Positions 14,067 to 24,190 of a DNA stretch of 64,000 nt are shown here, piece by piece. A program made the translations under genes and the position numbers. This DNA is from Anthoceros angustus (Eukaryota; Streptophyta; Anthocerotopsida; Anthocerotales; Anthocerotaceae), in NCBI GenBank assembly GCA_010909165.1, contig MU008193.1:248001-312000 (forward strand). Direction: 5' to 3'. The notes under the pieces were generated by a model, which saw nothing but the letters and a program-made list of their open reading frames with translations, ran no database searches and was not told the origin of the DNA. How positions within the stretch are numbered: the stretch's first letter is position 1; every line of letters begins with the position of its first letter.

Positions 14067-14775
14067 CTAAGACTGGGCTTTGGCAGCTTGCTTTTCCTTC
14101 GATTTCTGGATTTTCAGAACTTTCTTCACAATCTTCTGCTCCTCCACGAGGAAGGCGCGGATGATTCTGCAGCGCACCATCAAGGACAACTCAAGGTCAC
14201 ATCAAGGCTGCAAACTAAGCAAGCAGGAATCGCGCTCCATGAAACCTAGTAAAGTCAAGTGGTAACCCTACCTCTCCCGAACGGCGGAGCCACAAATATT
14301 TCCGCCATACGCACGGTTCACAGTCTTCCTGTGCCTGTGCAACCTCCCAGTTCTGTACTCCGCTGGCCTCAAATGGGGGATCTATGCATCAACGCCAAAG
14401 TAGGTCAGGAATGCGTCGGCCCACACCCATTTCTAGAACCCTATCAAACCCTAAAAACTTGACAACTGGTCCGCTGCCTCACCCCAGGAATCCGCTTCCC
14501 CGTCACACTGCATATCGGCCCATTCGCCCTCTTCTTAGCTGTCTGGAAGACGAGCTTCCCACCTGCAACCCGTCGCAGTTCACAGCATCAAAAACCCCAA
14601 TCAGTTCGCAGCATCAAAAACCCCCAAAAAACCAATTCTGCAGCTTCAATCCTCAAGCACTACATCAGACAAGCACAACATAACTGGGACACCCACCAGG
14701 AGTCTTCACGACCCGAGTCTGGTTGGACTTGGTCGCGTAGCAGTGCCGCCGCCGGTAGGTGAGCCTTTGCACCAT
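14067..14775 (-). CDS. RPL34: 60S ribosomal protein eL34
   Basis: Four exons (14775-14697, 14562-14483, 14381-14272, 14166-14067) join in frame to 122 residues, the usual plant eL34 length. The protein starts [19 protein letters not shown]. It keeps the family blocks [36 protein letters not shown] and [19 protein letters not shown], and ends in TAG. eL34 is a component of the large cytosolic ribosomal subunit. All introns are GT-AG. The start codon faces that of eRF1 across about 410 bp, so the two translation genes are divergently arranged. A telo-box-like AAACCCTA occurs within the second intron. A decayed tandem copy lies downstream at 12.6-13.3 kb. Confidence 0.96.
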
Positions 14776-15187
14776 CTTGCCGGAGTTGTGAAACGCGAGC
14801 AACACAGCGAAAAGGAATCGCTGGAGGCTCGCTCTGCCCTAAATACGAGTCGGGGCTGCTATTACGCATTACAAATATTACAAACCTGTTTAGATACTGT
14901 TGGCCGTGTGTTGGGTGAAGAATACCCTAAATCCGTAATTGGAAGTGAAGCAAGTCTTAATTGGGAACTGCTCTTTCCTCTTCGTGTTACTCTGCTGTTA
15001 GCATGAGACAAGTGTTGCAGGCCTGTATGCCGCCGGCCTGGATGGAGGCTGGAGAGCTCTGCACATTGCGTTGGCTTTGTTGGAGCGGTTCTAGGAGCGG
15101 CGGAGGAAGATCGTGTTTGAGAGGCTAGTGCTGAAGACGGAGGAAGAGCAAAAGGAACAGCTGCCGAGAACTGCCAGGCTTTGAGTT
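14776..15187. promoter_or_regulatory. Divergent promoter between RPL34 and eRF1 copy a
   Basis: This 412-bp spacer separates the RPL34 start (minus) from the eRF1 start (plus). It must hold both promoters. A TACCCTAAA telo-box variant is near 14927-14935. The eRF1-proximal half is repeated upstream of eRF1 copy b at about 17.9-18.2 kb, where no RPL34 remains. Confidence 0.65.
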
Positions 15188-16497
15188 ATGGGGGACTCTG
15201 GGGAGACGGACAAGAATATTGCGATATGGAAGATAAAGAAGCTGATCAAGGGCCTGGAATCTGCACGGGGCAATGGCACCAGCATGATTTCACTCATCAT
15301 GCCACCGAGGGATCAGATATCCCGGGTGGTGAAGATGCTCGGAGAGGAGTTCGGCACAGCGTCTAATATCAAGAACAGGGTGAATCGGCAGTCGGTGCTC
15401 GGAGCCATCACTTCTGCTCAGCAGAGGTTGAAGTTGTTCAATCGAGTTCCACCGAATGGTCTGGTTTTGTACACCGGCACTATTGTGATGGATGACGGGA
15501 AGGAGAAGAAGGTAACCTTCGACTTTGAGCCGTTCAAACCTATTAACGCGTCGCTCTACTTGTGTGACAACAAGTTTCATACTGAAGCTCTGAACGAATT
15601 GCTGGAGTCAGATGATAAGTTCGGGTTCATCGTGATGGATGGAAACGGTACCCTGTTCGGGACTTTGAGTGGTAACACTCGGGAAGTGCTGCACAAGTTT
15701 ACTGTAGATCTGCCGAAGAAGCATGGTCGGGAGGGCAGTCAGCTCTTCGATTTGCCCGGCTTAGGATGGAGAAAAGGCACAACTATGTGAGAAAGACGGC
15801 TGAGTTGGCAACGCAGTTTTTTGTGAATCCGGCAACCAGTCAGCCGAACGTGTCTGGTCTCATTCTGGCAGGATCTGCTGATTTTAAGACCGAGTTGAGT
15901 CAGTCGGACATGTTTGACCCTAGGCTTCAAGCCAAGGTTCTGAGTGTGGTGGATGTGTCGTATGGTGGTGAGAATGGCTTCAGCCAAGCCATAGAGCTGT
16001 CGTCTGAGATTCTGTCTAACGTGAAGTTCATTCAGGAGAAGAAGTTGATAGGAAGATATTTCGAGGAGATCAGTCAGGACACTGGGAAATACGTGTATGG
16101 AATCGAGGACACGTTGAAGGCTTTGGAAGCAGGTGCTGTTGAGATTTTGATTGTGTGGGAGAACCTGGATGTTCATCGGTATGTGTTGAAGCACTCTATC
16201 ACGGCTGATACCATCATCAAACATTTGAACAAAGAGCAGGAAGCGGATCAGTCTCAGTTTAGGGACCCTGAGACTCAGGCGGAGCTTGAAGTGCAGGACA
16301 AGCTGTCCCTGCTGGAGTGGTTTGCTAACGAGTACAAAAAGTTCGGCTGTACACTTGAGTTTGTCACAAACAAATCGCAAGAGGGTTCCCAGTTCTGCAG
16401 AGGCTTTGGTGGGATTGGAGGCATTCTGCGCTACCAACTTGACATGAGAACCTTTGATGAGCTGTCTGATGATGGCGATGTCTACGATTCGGACTAG
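15188..16497 (+). CDS. ERF1: Peptide chain release factor eRF1, copy a (1-nt frameshift)
   Basis: eRF1 reads all three stop codons and triggers peptide release on the ribosome, working with eRF3. The gene has no intron, as in Arabidopsis eRF1 genes. With one missing base restored it would give 436 residues, the normal plant length. The GTS motif (about 30-32) and YLCDNKF are present. The stop-codon motif is NIKN at 60-63 instead of NIKS. At 15729-15731 a run of three G replaces the four seen in copy b. This breaks the frame exactly at the catalytic GRGGQ loop; translation would end at 15790. The frame then stays open to 16497, ending with acidic residues. The rest is nearly identical to copy b. 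The indel could be a consensus error or a real lesion. Confidence 0.9.
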
Positions 16498-16519
16498 AAG
16501 GTGTGCATACAGGATTGCT

Positions 16520-17360
16520 AAGCAGCCTTTCCCGGCTCGGGGCTGTTGGACTACTTACGAGACTGTAGGCCAGGTTAAGCTCGCCTTGGAGCTGAAGCAA
16601 TTTTGCTTTGTGACACTGGAGGAGGTGTTGAGGCGGGTTTGGGCCCGTGTGCTTCCAGGAGCTACTGCCTGTGCTTCCAGGAGCTGATGGCTGGGTACCT
16701 CCAGGAGCTGCTGCTTTGGAGGATGCAGTAGCCTTCACCAAGCAGACCTTGCTGCTGCTACTCCAGCTTGACCAGGAGGTGCAGGAGGTTTAGGAGCAGG
16801 GGCTGCGACCGGAGCTGGGTTCCTCTTACGTTGTTGCTGCTTCTTCTCGTTATGCACCTTCTTGTGAGGTTCTACACGGGACTGCGGTTCAATTCCTGCA
16901 CAGTCTCTCGCTGTGCTTCAATTTTCTCTATATTCTGCGACAAAGGACATTCCAATGTCAGCGTCATAAGCTATCGGCTGTTTGCCCTGCTACTTAAATG
17001 CACCCCTAATTTGATGGTCAAGGTTGGTGCCCGTTTTCATTGTCCCTGTGGGAATTGTTTGTGTTTCCAGTGCTTTCTGCCTTTTCATGGGCCCAAGTTG
17101 TAGTAGTATGTAAGTAGCTCTTCTAGCTACTGATGGCTAAACTCTTTCTTTCTCCGGACCCTCCAATCTCTCCTACATCCATGTCGAGAAGCTTGGCACT
17201 CCATAAATTTTCTCCGTGGTATTTTTTGCAACCTCCAAGGTCTGTAGGTCTGTTGTGGTCACACCTATACCAGGTCTCCACGTTTTCATGTTGTGGGAGT
17301 AGCCGATGCGTACTTCAAAACGATGAAGCCATGTTGCAGGCCATGCCATGACTACCAAGA
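16520..17360 (-). pseudogene. Decayed copy of gene X (3' part), convergent with eRF1 copy a
   Basis: The minus strand shows recognisable but broken counterparts of the last exons of gene X (19644-20834). The coiled-coil start (IEKIEAQRETVQELNR) runs into a stop. The Ala/Pro-rich tail (VKATAS, APGGTQPSAPGST) is frame-shifted. The preceding exon is only faintly visible near 17.1-17.35 kb. The arrangement next to eRF1 is the same as for the intact copy, so it arose in the same tandem duplication. Confidence 0.75.
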
Positions 17361-17973
17361 TGTCGTAGGTCGAATGGCTGTGGTTGCATGACTCAGCAGA
17401 ATGTGGAGATCAGTTAGGCAGCATTTCGATAACTGTAAAAATTACCTCAATTCTACCGGCAGGTGTCACCGGCCTCCGGTCCCCAACTTTTGGAAGCACC
17501 GTTATCGGAACCGGCAAGTTTGAGAGTGCCGGTCCCCTGAGCAGTTTGCAAGATCCGAACAAACTTTTGTGGATAGATGTGCGGATGCAAATTATCCCAC
17601 ATTGCCGAACTCAATAGCATGCACACACGGTGGTATCATTAGCCAATGCTCTGATTAGGACTGATAGTTATTCCACTTCTATCAACTGAATTATGTGTTT
17701 ATCTTCGGTGGAAACTCCAAATTCCTCCAAAATCTTCCCATGCAAGGTCGAGCCCTCCCACCATCAATTCCAAGCAGCATGGGTAGGCATGTTTCCACGA
17801 GCTGCAGCCCGCGGTAAAAGAAACAGAAACATTCTACCTCAACAGAACAGTTCTCAAGAAATAGGAAGCTTGCTGATCAGCAGCCCTCACTACGGTGCCG
17901 TGGCTGCCGAACCATGCATACGCATTTTAGATGCAAAACTGTTTGCTTACTGTTGGCGTAGGTTGCGGGCAGA
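17361..17973. other. Spacer between duplicated eRF1 units
   Basis: No RPL34 exon can be found here although the flank of eRF1 copy b is homologous to the RPL34-eRF1 spacer of copy a. The RPL34 member of this unit has been lost or never included. No other feature is seen. Confidence 0.5.
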
Positions 17974-17982
17974 AAACCCTAA
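17974..17982 (+). promoter_or_regulatory. Telo-box upstream of eRF1 copy b
   Basis: AAACCCTAA lies about 260 bp upstream of the eRF1-b start. The homologous position in copy a reads TACCCTAAA. Telo-boxes are typical of plant translation-machinery promoters. Confidence 0.45.
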
Positions 17983-18238
17983 TCGGTGATGGGAAATGAA
18001 GCCAAGCCCTAATTGGAACTCCTCCCGACCATTCGTGCTTCACTGCTGGTAGAATGGGACGTGTGTTGCAAGCCTGTGTGCTGCCCGCCTGAATGGAGTC
18101 TGAAGAGCTCTACACGTCTCGTTCGCTTTGCTGGAGAAGTTCTCGGAGCGCCGGAGGAAGATCGTGTTTGAGAGGCTAGTGCTGAAGGCGGAGGAAGAGC
18201 AAAAGGAACAGCTGCCGAGAACTGCCAGGCTTTGAGTT

Positions 18239-19547
18239 ATGGGGGACTCTGGGGAGACGGACAAGAATATCGCGATATGGAAGATAAAGAAGCTGATCAA
18301 GGGCCTGGAATCTGCACGGGGCAATGGCACCAGCATGATTTCACTCATCATGCCACCGAGGGATCAGATATCCAGGGTTGCGAAGATGCTCGGAGAGGAG
18401 TTCGGCACAGCGTCTAATATCAAGAACAGGGTGAATCGGCAGTCGGTGCTCGGAGCCATCACTTCTGCTCAGCAGAGGTTGAAGTTGTTCAATCGAGTGC
18501 CGCCGAATGGTCTGGTTTTGTACACCGGCACCATCGTGATGGATGACGGGAAGGAGAAGAAGGTGACCTTCGACTTTGAGCCTTTCAAGCCGATTAATGC
18601 GTCTCTCTATCTGTGTGACAACAAGTTTCATACCGAGGCTCTGAACGAATTGCTGGAGTCAGATGATAAGTTCGGGTTCATCGTGATGGATGGAAACGGT
18701 ACCCTGTTCGGGACTTTGAGTGGTAACACTCGGGAAGTGCTACAAGTTTACTGTAGATCTGCCGAAGAAGCATGGTCGGGGAGGGCAGTCAGCTCTTCGA
18801 TTTGCCCGGCTTAGGATGGAGAAAAGGCACAACTATGTGAGAAAGACGGCTGAGTTGGCAACGCAGTTTTTTGTGAATCCGGCAACAAGTCAGCCGAACG
18901 TGTCTGGTCTCATTCTGGCAGGATCTGCTGATTTTAAGACCGAGTTGAGTCAGTCGGACATGTTTGACCCTAGGCTTCAAGCCAAGGTTCTGAGTGTGGT
19001 GGATGTGTCGTATGGTGGTGAGAATGGCTTCAGCCAAGCCATAGAGCTGTCGTCTGAGATTCTGTCTAACGTAAAGTTCATTCAGGAGAAGAAGTTGATA
19101 GGAAGATACTTCGAGGAGATCAGTCAGGACACTGGGAAATACGTATATGGAATCGAGGACACGTTGAAGGCTTTGGAAGCAGGTGCTGTTGAGATTTTGA
19201 TTGTGTGGGAGAACCTGGATGTTCATCGGTATGTGTTGAAGCACTCCATCACGGCTGATACCATCATCAAACATTTGAACAAAGAGCAAGAAGCGGATCA
19301 GTCGCAGTTTAGGGACCCTGAGACTCAGGCGGAGCTTGAAGTGCAGGACAAGCTGTCCCTGCTGGAGTGGTTTGCTAACGAGTACAAAAAGTTCGGCTGT
19401 ACACTTGAGTTTGTCACAAACAAGTCGCAAGAGGGTTCCCAGTTCTGCAGAGGCTTTGGTGGGATTGGAGGCATTCTGCGCTACCAACTTGACATGAGAA
19501 CCTTTGATGAGCTGTCTGATGATGGCGGTGTCTACGAATCGGACTAG
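18239..19547 (+). CDS. ERF1: Peptide chain release factor eRF1, copy b (2-nt frameshift)
   Basis: This is a tandem duplicate of eRF1 copy a, differing by scattered, mostly silent substitutions. The role is the same: stop-codon decoding and peptide release. NIKN replaces NIKS as in copy a. Here the catalytic loop [15 protein letters not shown] is intact, but two bases are missing at about 18738-18745, where copy a reads CTGCACAAG and this copy reads CTACAAG. The frame breaks about 12 codons before GGQ and translation would stop at 18814. With the two bases back the product would again be 436 residues. The end is convergent with gene X, only about 96 bp apart. Because eRF1 is essential and each copy carries its own indel, at least one is probably a sequence error. 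Confidence 0.9.
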
Positions 19548-19643
19548 AATGTGTGTATCGGACTAGAATGTGTGTATGCAGAACTGATAAGCAGCCTTTC
19601 CCGGCTCGGGGGTCTTGTACGACGTACGAGCCTGTAGGCCAGA

Positions 19644-20834
19644 TTAAGCTCGCCTTGGAGCTGAAGCAATTTTGCTTTGTGACACTGGAGGAGGTGTTGA
19701 GGCAGGTTTAGTAACTGAGGGCCGTGTGTTTTGTGACACTCGAGGAGGTGTTGCGGGGGGTTTGGTAACTGAGGGCCGTGTCACACCTGCCGTTGCCCGT
19801 GTGCTTCCAGGAGCTGATGGCTGGATACCTCCAGGAGCTGCTGCTTTGGGGGATGCAGTAGCCTTCACCAAAGAAGACCTTGCTGCAGCTGCTCCTGCCT
19901 GACCTCTGGCAGATGCAGGAGCTGCAGTAGGTTTAGGAGCTGGGGCCGTGCTGGAAGCTGGTTTCTTCTTCTTCTTCTGCTTCTTTTTCCTCTCTTCATC
20001 CACCTTCTTTTGCAGTTCTGCACGGTACCTGCGGTTCAGTTCCTGGACAATTTCGCGTTCTGCTTCAATCTTCTCTACTTTCTGCGATTAAGAACATCTC
20101 TATGTTAGCGTTATAATTTATCGCCGTTTGATGCCGTAGTTAAAAGTATAGTTGCATGGTCTATGTTGGTCCCTGCATTTGCTTGTCCCTCTCGGAAGGG
20201 TTTGTGTATGGAGTGCTGTCTACCTTTTCGTGGGGCACAATCAACTTCGTCCATATGTGATCGCCCTCATGGCAACGCGTGTACCTGCCACACGGGGCGC
20301 AAGTTGTGAGTGAGTGGCTCTCCTGCCTGCCATTGCTAAGGTCCTTCCACCCCAACAGCTCCTTCTTTTCTACATACCCTCCAAGCTCTCCTACATCAAT
20401 GTCGAGAGGAGCTTTGTAATTAAGGGGCTTTCCTGGATACTCTACCCAGAGCTTCCCTCCACCCTCCAAATCTTGCTGCTTTGTCTTGTACCTGTAGCAA
20501 TGGCGGATTTAGCAGAAATGCCAGGGCCATATGCAACCTCGCTAATGCAAAGCGGATAAGGCGAGTACCACTCACTTGACTCCTAAGACCCTCCCGATGA
20601 GACCCAGTGGAGTTTTTATGAGATCACCACCCTGCAGCAAGAACGTAGCTGGAATGTAATGCCTCTTTTGTGCACGGCAAGGCCACGATGTACTCAACAG
20701 CAAGATGCAGGAGGGGAGTGCACCTTCAAGCCCCAGAAGGCGAACAGGTCTTCGGGATTAGTCCAGTATGGCGGCAACTTCTTCTTCTTCTTCTTCTTTC
20801 CTTTCTTCGTCTTCTTCTTGGGAGCGAGCGGCAT
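19644..20834 (-). CDS. Gene X: lysine-rich coiled-coil protein of unknown function
   Basis: I do not recognise this family. Four exons with good GT-AG borders join in frame: 20834-20724, 20631-20576, 20491-20224 and 20081-19644, giving 290 residues. The N-terminus is strongly basic, then LPPYWTNPEDLFAFWGLK. Exon 2 gives GGDLIKTPLGLIGRVLGVK. Exon 3 holds LWVEYPGKPLNYKAP and ends near WTKLIVPHEK. Exon 4 starts with a charged helix (KVEKIEAEREIVQELNRRY) and ends in a Lys run and an Ala/Pro/Ser-rich tail. The gene is convergent with eRF1-b and divergent from a GALAK relic. Its exon structure also shows through two decayed partial copies, which supports a real gene. A cilium- or sperm-related role is only a guess from its charge pattern. 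Confidence 0.7.
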
Positions 20835-21551
20835 TCTGTGAACTCACAACGCCTCCAAGCCCGCACTAGAGCAAGCCCGACGAGACCAGTCTACGGCCAT
20901 TTCTTCCTCCTCTTTCTCATTGGATACGCAATCCAGGATCACAGGCTGCCAGATACTGCCAATTCCGCTCCTTTGCAGCACAGGTAACAGGACGGACGCG
21001 TCTCCCGATTTCATCACCGGCTTCAGATCTTGTTCTGCTCACAACATGGATGCCTAATGCTGCAGCGACCCGCAGAATCTCGGACAACAATTTCTGTCTT
21101 CCCTTTCGCGTGAAGCAAAATGCGCCTCACCTTGCACCGAATTCCCCAGAGGAATCGCGTATCATCGATTTGGATGCTTTGCGAGGCGCATACCTCGCCT
21201 CGCAATCCACTGTCAGCTGGAATGCCTTTGTGTCTATGCGTGCTCAAACCCCCGAGTCGCCTATTCCACAACCGAGGCTTGGAGCAGTAGGGCAGAAGGA
21301 ACGCGGAAACTGGAGATGCAGCCTCGGATGCAAGTAAGCCCTTTGTTCCGGCCTGGATGCGGGAAAACCAGTTGTGCAAAGCTGTGGACATCCGATGGGT
21401 TTCATTCTTCCCACGCCAGGCAGTGACTGAGGAGACGAGTGAAGACGCAGAACGCGTCTCTTCGACACTAACAGGCTTCCTGTTAACGGCTGCCTCACTC
21501 CTTTAGGAAAAAGCACCTTCGATGGCGGTAAGTTGTGTGGAAAAGCTAGGC
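20835..21551. promoter_or_regulatory. Divergent spacer between gene X and GALAK relic
   Basis: This approximately 0.7-kb interval separates the gene X start (minus) from the start of the GALAK pseudogene (plus). A homologous interval at about 24693-25291 lies between the decayed gene X start and the intact GALAK start. The divergent X-GALAK promoter was thus duplicated with both gene ends. Confidence 0.6.
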
Positions 21552-22065
21552 ATGGCAAGCTCTGCTGCGGTTGCGGAGACATGGCCAACTTTTGGCCCTG
21601 TCAGAGCATGTAGTGGCATGCTGGGTTCTGTTCCGTCATCCGGATATGGGTCGGGTTTGTAGGTTCAGAGAGTGCGGGGTATCGTGGCTGGTGTGGCACA
21701 GGTTGGAAGTGACAAAGGTGGGCTTGCTGGTGTCCTTACCGAGTCTGTCCACTGGGGGCTCACATAGATCACCGAGTGATTTGCTCCCACCCCGCCTTGC
21801 CGTTAGGATCGGAGGTCACTTGAAGAAAGCCGGCAGTGGGTTTCCAAGCAGGTCGGGAAATGCCAACAGCCGTCCTCCATCTCGGGCTTGCAGGGTGACT
21901 GTGTGACTGCCATGGCGTGCTCCTTGGATTTGTTCCTTCCGAATCTTGCAAGGTACTGAATGTCGTGTTTGTGAGATCCATTAGCTCTTTTCCCCTCCGA
22001 CGTCCTACAGTCGCGAAGCTTGTGAACTGTTTGTCCCCTTGGTTTTACAGGATGCAGTTGCGTTC
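21552..22065 (+). pseudogene. 5' fragment of a galacturonokinase gene
   Basis: Exons 1-3 and perhaps 4 of GALAK are recognisable in order. Exon 1 reads MASSAAVAETWPTFGP. Exon 2 starts VQRVRGIVAGVAQVGSD but loses the sugar-binding motif: the counterpart of PYRICPLGAHIDHQ is scrambled and stops. Exon 3 (from about 21886) keeps a CVTAMA stretch, then shifts frame through a deletion. Similarity ends near 22065 beside a tRNA-like sequence. It is a partial duplicate of the intact gene at 25292-27889. Confidence 0.85.
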
Positions 22066-22095
22066 TACATAATAGTACCGTTTGCCTCTCCACAC

Positions 22096-22165
22096 GCCCA
22101 AGCTCAGTCGGTTGAGCACATGCCTGCTAACTGCGAGGTCGGAGGTTTGAATTTGCCAGGCGCAT
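22096..22165 (+). ncRNA. tRNA-derived sequence (pseudo-tRNA or SINE head)
   Basis: GCTCAGTCGGTTGAGC forms a D-arm with a good A-box. CTGCTAACTGCG lies where the anticodon arm would be. GGTTTGAATTT resembles a B-box. The T-stem and acceptor stem do not pair well, so an active tRNA is unlikely. It sits at the end of the GALAK relic, where a small insertion would be expected. Confidence 0.5.
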
Positions 22166-22189
22166 TTTATCATGACAATTTGGACGCAT

Positions 22190-23190
22190 CCTCATGGAGC
22201 GATATAAGCGTCTATGAAGTCTGTGAATTTGCCAATATACATGGTTAGGGTCAAATATCTCTCCTTCACCAAGAAGGGCCAAGTGATTTCCAGAATTGCC
22301 TCGAAGTGTCCTTTGGCAGGGTCGGGTGCAGCTTGTTTATTTTCAAAGTGTTCGATGTATACAAAAATGAATTGAGAGCTACCATCCATGGTCAGGGGTG
22401 ACCTGATCACAAACTCTAATACGGTTTCAAGCGCCATCATGTCAGCATGCGACTGTGAGACCTGGGACTGGTTCAGCTTTCTAGTGAGGTGAGGGCATAC
22501 AACTCAACCAAGGATGCGTCATGTTCTACAACAATATCCTCAAAAGCCTTTACCTCGTGTTTACATTTGCCATCCTTCACGTCCGTTGTCTAGTCTTCCA
22601 GGCTTGCTAGTTTTCAAGGTCCGTGGACTTCTTAGCAAGAACAGGTGGAGCATGTCAATGCCTTACGCATGCACAATTTTTACCTTAGCTTCCTGCCCAT
22701 GAGACCATGGGAGGAGCAAAGGCCGTTGTTGCTAGAAGCCCGCGGACCCTGAAAACTGGGAAACCTGGAAAATGCATGCTTTACGACTTAGGAAAGCCTG
22801 GAAAAGGGCAGGCATGGTCAACAGACGTAAATGACGCTTATATACATTTGAGCAAGTGCAAATACCAAATACAAGAACATGGAAAGCTTGTTTTGAGGAC
22901 ATGGTTTGGGAGCATGACGCATGGTTACGGAATATGACGCAGCCTTGGCTCACTCTTACCACACTTGGCTGACTCTTACCACAAAGCTCAGCACCTCTAG
23001 GCCTCGCTGCTATTGAAACGTCCTCCAAGCTCCCACCTTCCACAAACGGCAGACGACGTCCTCGAGGCTCCCAGCTTCTACAAACGGCAGAAAAGATGTG
23101 TACACAAGATATTAACACTTTCCAATCCGGTTGTGCTTACAGGAGGGCTTACAAAATCGCACTTTTGCGGTGTAGCTTGTTTCTTTTCCG
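22190..23190. repeat. Inverted gene-fragment pair, unit 1
   Basis: The left arm (about 22190-22640, read on the minus strand) and the right arm (about 22700-23190, plus strand) are diverged inverted copies. For example, a stretch with CTTCCAGGCTTGCTAGTTTT near 22600 is mirrored by CGGACCCTGAAAACTGGGAA near 22743. The arms meet head to head with a spacer of roughly 100 bp. The same arrangement recurs in unit 2, so it was duplicated as a block. Confidence 0.65.
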
Positions 23191-23880
23191 AGGGTTAAAT
23201 ATAAACAAAAATGAATTGAGATCTACGATACGTGGTCAGAAACAAAAGGAGTATCCTGATCACAAACTCTCATATCCTTTTCGGGCGCCATGCGACTGTG
23301 AGAACTGAAACAGGTTGAGCTTTGTGGTGAGGGCATACAACTCAACCAAGGCTGAGTCATGCTCCACAACCATATCCTCAAAAGCCTTCTCCTATTCTTG
23401 CATCTGGTGTTTAAACTTGCCCAAAGCTTCCTACACATCTGTTGGTCTAGTCTTCCAGGCTCGCTAGTTTCAGGGTCCATGGACTTCATAAAAGTACTAA
23501 ACCTGAAACCTGAAACTAGCAGACTGGGAAGCCAAGAAAAGGAAGGCACCGTCGACACATTGAGCAAGTGCAAATATCATATACAAGAACATGGAACGCT
23601 TTCGAGGACATGTTCCGCAACGCATTGGAGGACATGGTTGGTGAACAAGATACAGGCAGCCTTGGTTGAGCTTTATGCTCTCAGCACAAAACTCAAGAAT
23701 CTCGACCTCTCATGGCAACTGAAACCTCCACCAGGCTCCCAACTTCCAAGATTCCAGAAGTTGTGCGTGCACAACATACTAACACTCTCAAATCAGATTG
23801 TGCTTACAAGAGATATTGACCAGCTCCAGGCCGTTCTTGGAAAGCTCGCTGCAACGTTTCCTTCTCAAAACTAAAACCTT
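23190..23880. repeat. Inverted gene-fragment pair, unit 2
   Basis: The arms meet near 23490. The minus-strand left arm reads SALVELYALTTKLN and the plus-strand right arm reads AALVELYALSTKLKNL, so both carry the same coding fragment. It looks like a coiled-coil piece I cannot assign. Frames contain stops, so no protein is expected; a transcript would fold into a long imperfect hairpin. Confidence 0.7.
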
Positions 23881-24082
23881 GTGTCCGTCACAAGAATAAA
23901 AAGGTGGACAATGACTAGAAACCAAACCCTCGATTTCGGACCATGCTCCTGACCACGAACTCTTCAACTCTTTCACAAAAGTACACCGACCTTTGGTTCC
24001 AAATCATGAGAAACATGAAACATGCAGGAAACCTGGCAAGCCTGTAGGAGCGGAAGCCGGCGAGCTTGGGTGTAACCAACGA

Positions 24083-24190
24083 GACTGCAACCTTACGTAG
24101 ACCCGTGGTCGATAAGAGGACTGTAACCTAACCTAGGACCGTGGTCGACAAAAGGATTCTAACCTAACCTAGGCCCGTGGTCGACAAGAG
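24083..24190. repeat. 36-bp tandem repeat, three copies
   Basis: Three units at 24083, 24119 and 24155 share the core CCGTGGTCGA and an AACCTAACCTAGG-like stretch. No coding or structural role is visible. Confidence 0.85.

Noticed and set aside
15739-16437. 232-codon antisense frame over eRF1 (and its twin at 18789-19487)
   Set aside because: A shadow of the conserved eRF1 codons on the other strand; present in both copies only because the genes are duplicates.
15188-16497. Programmed ribosomal frameshifting in eRF1
   Set aside because: Copies a and b would need shifts in opposite directions at different sites, with no conserved slippery site or structure. Consensus error or gene death is simpler.
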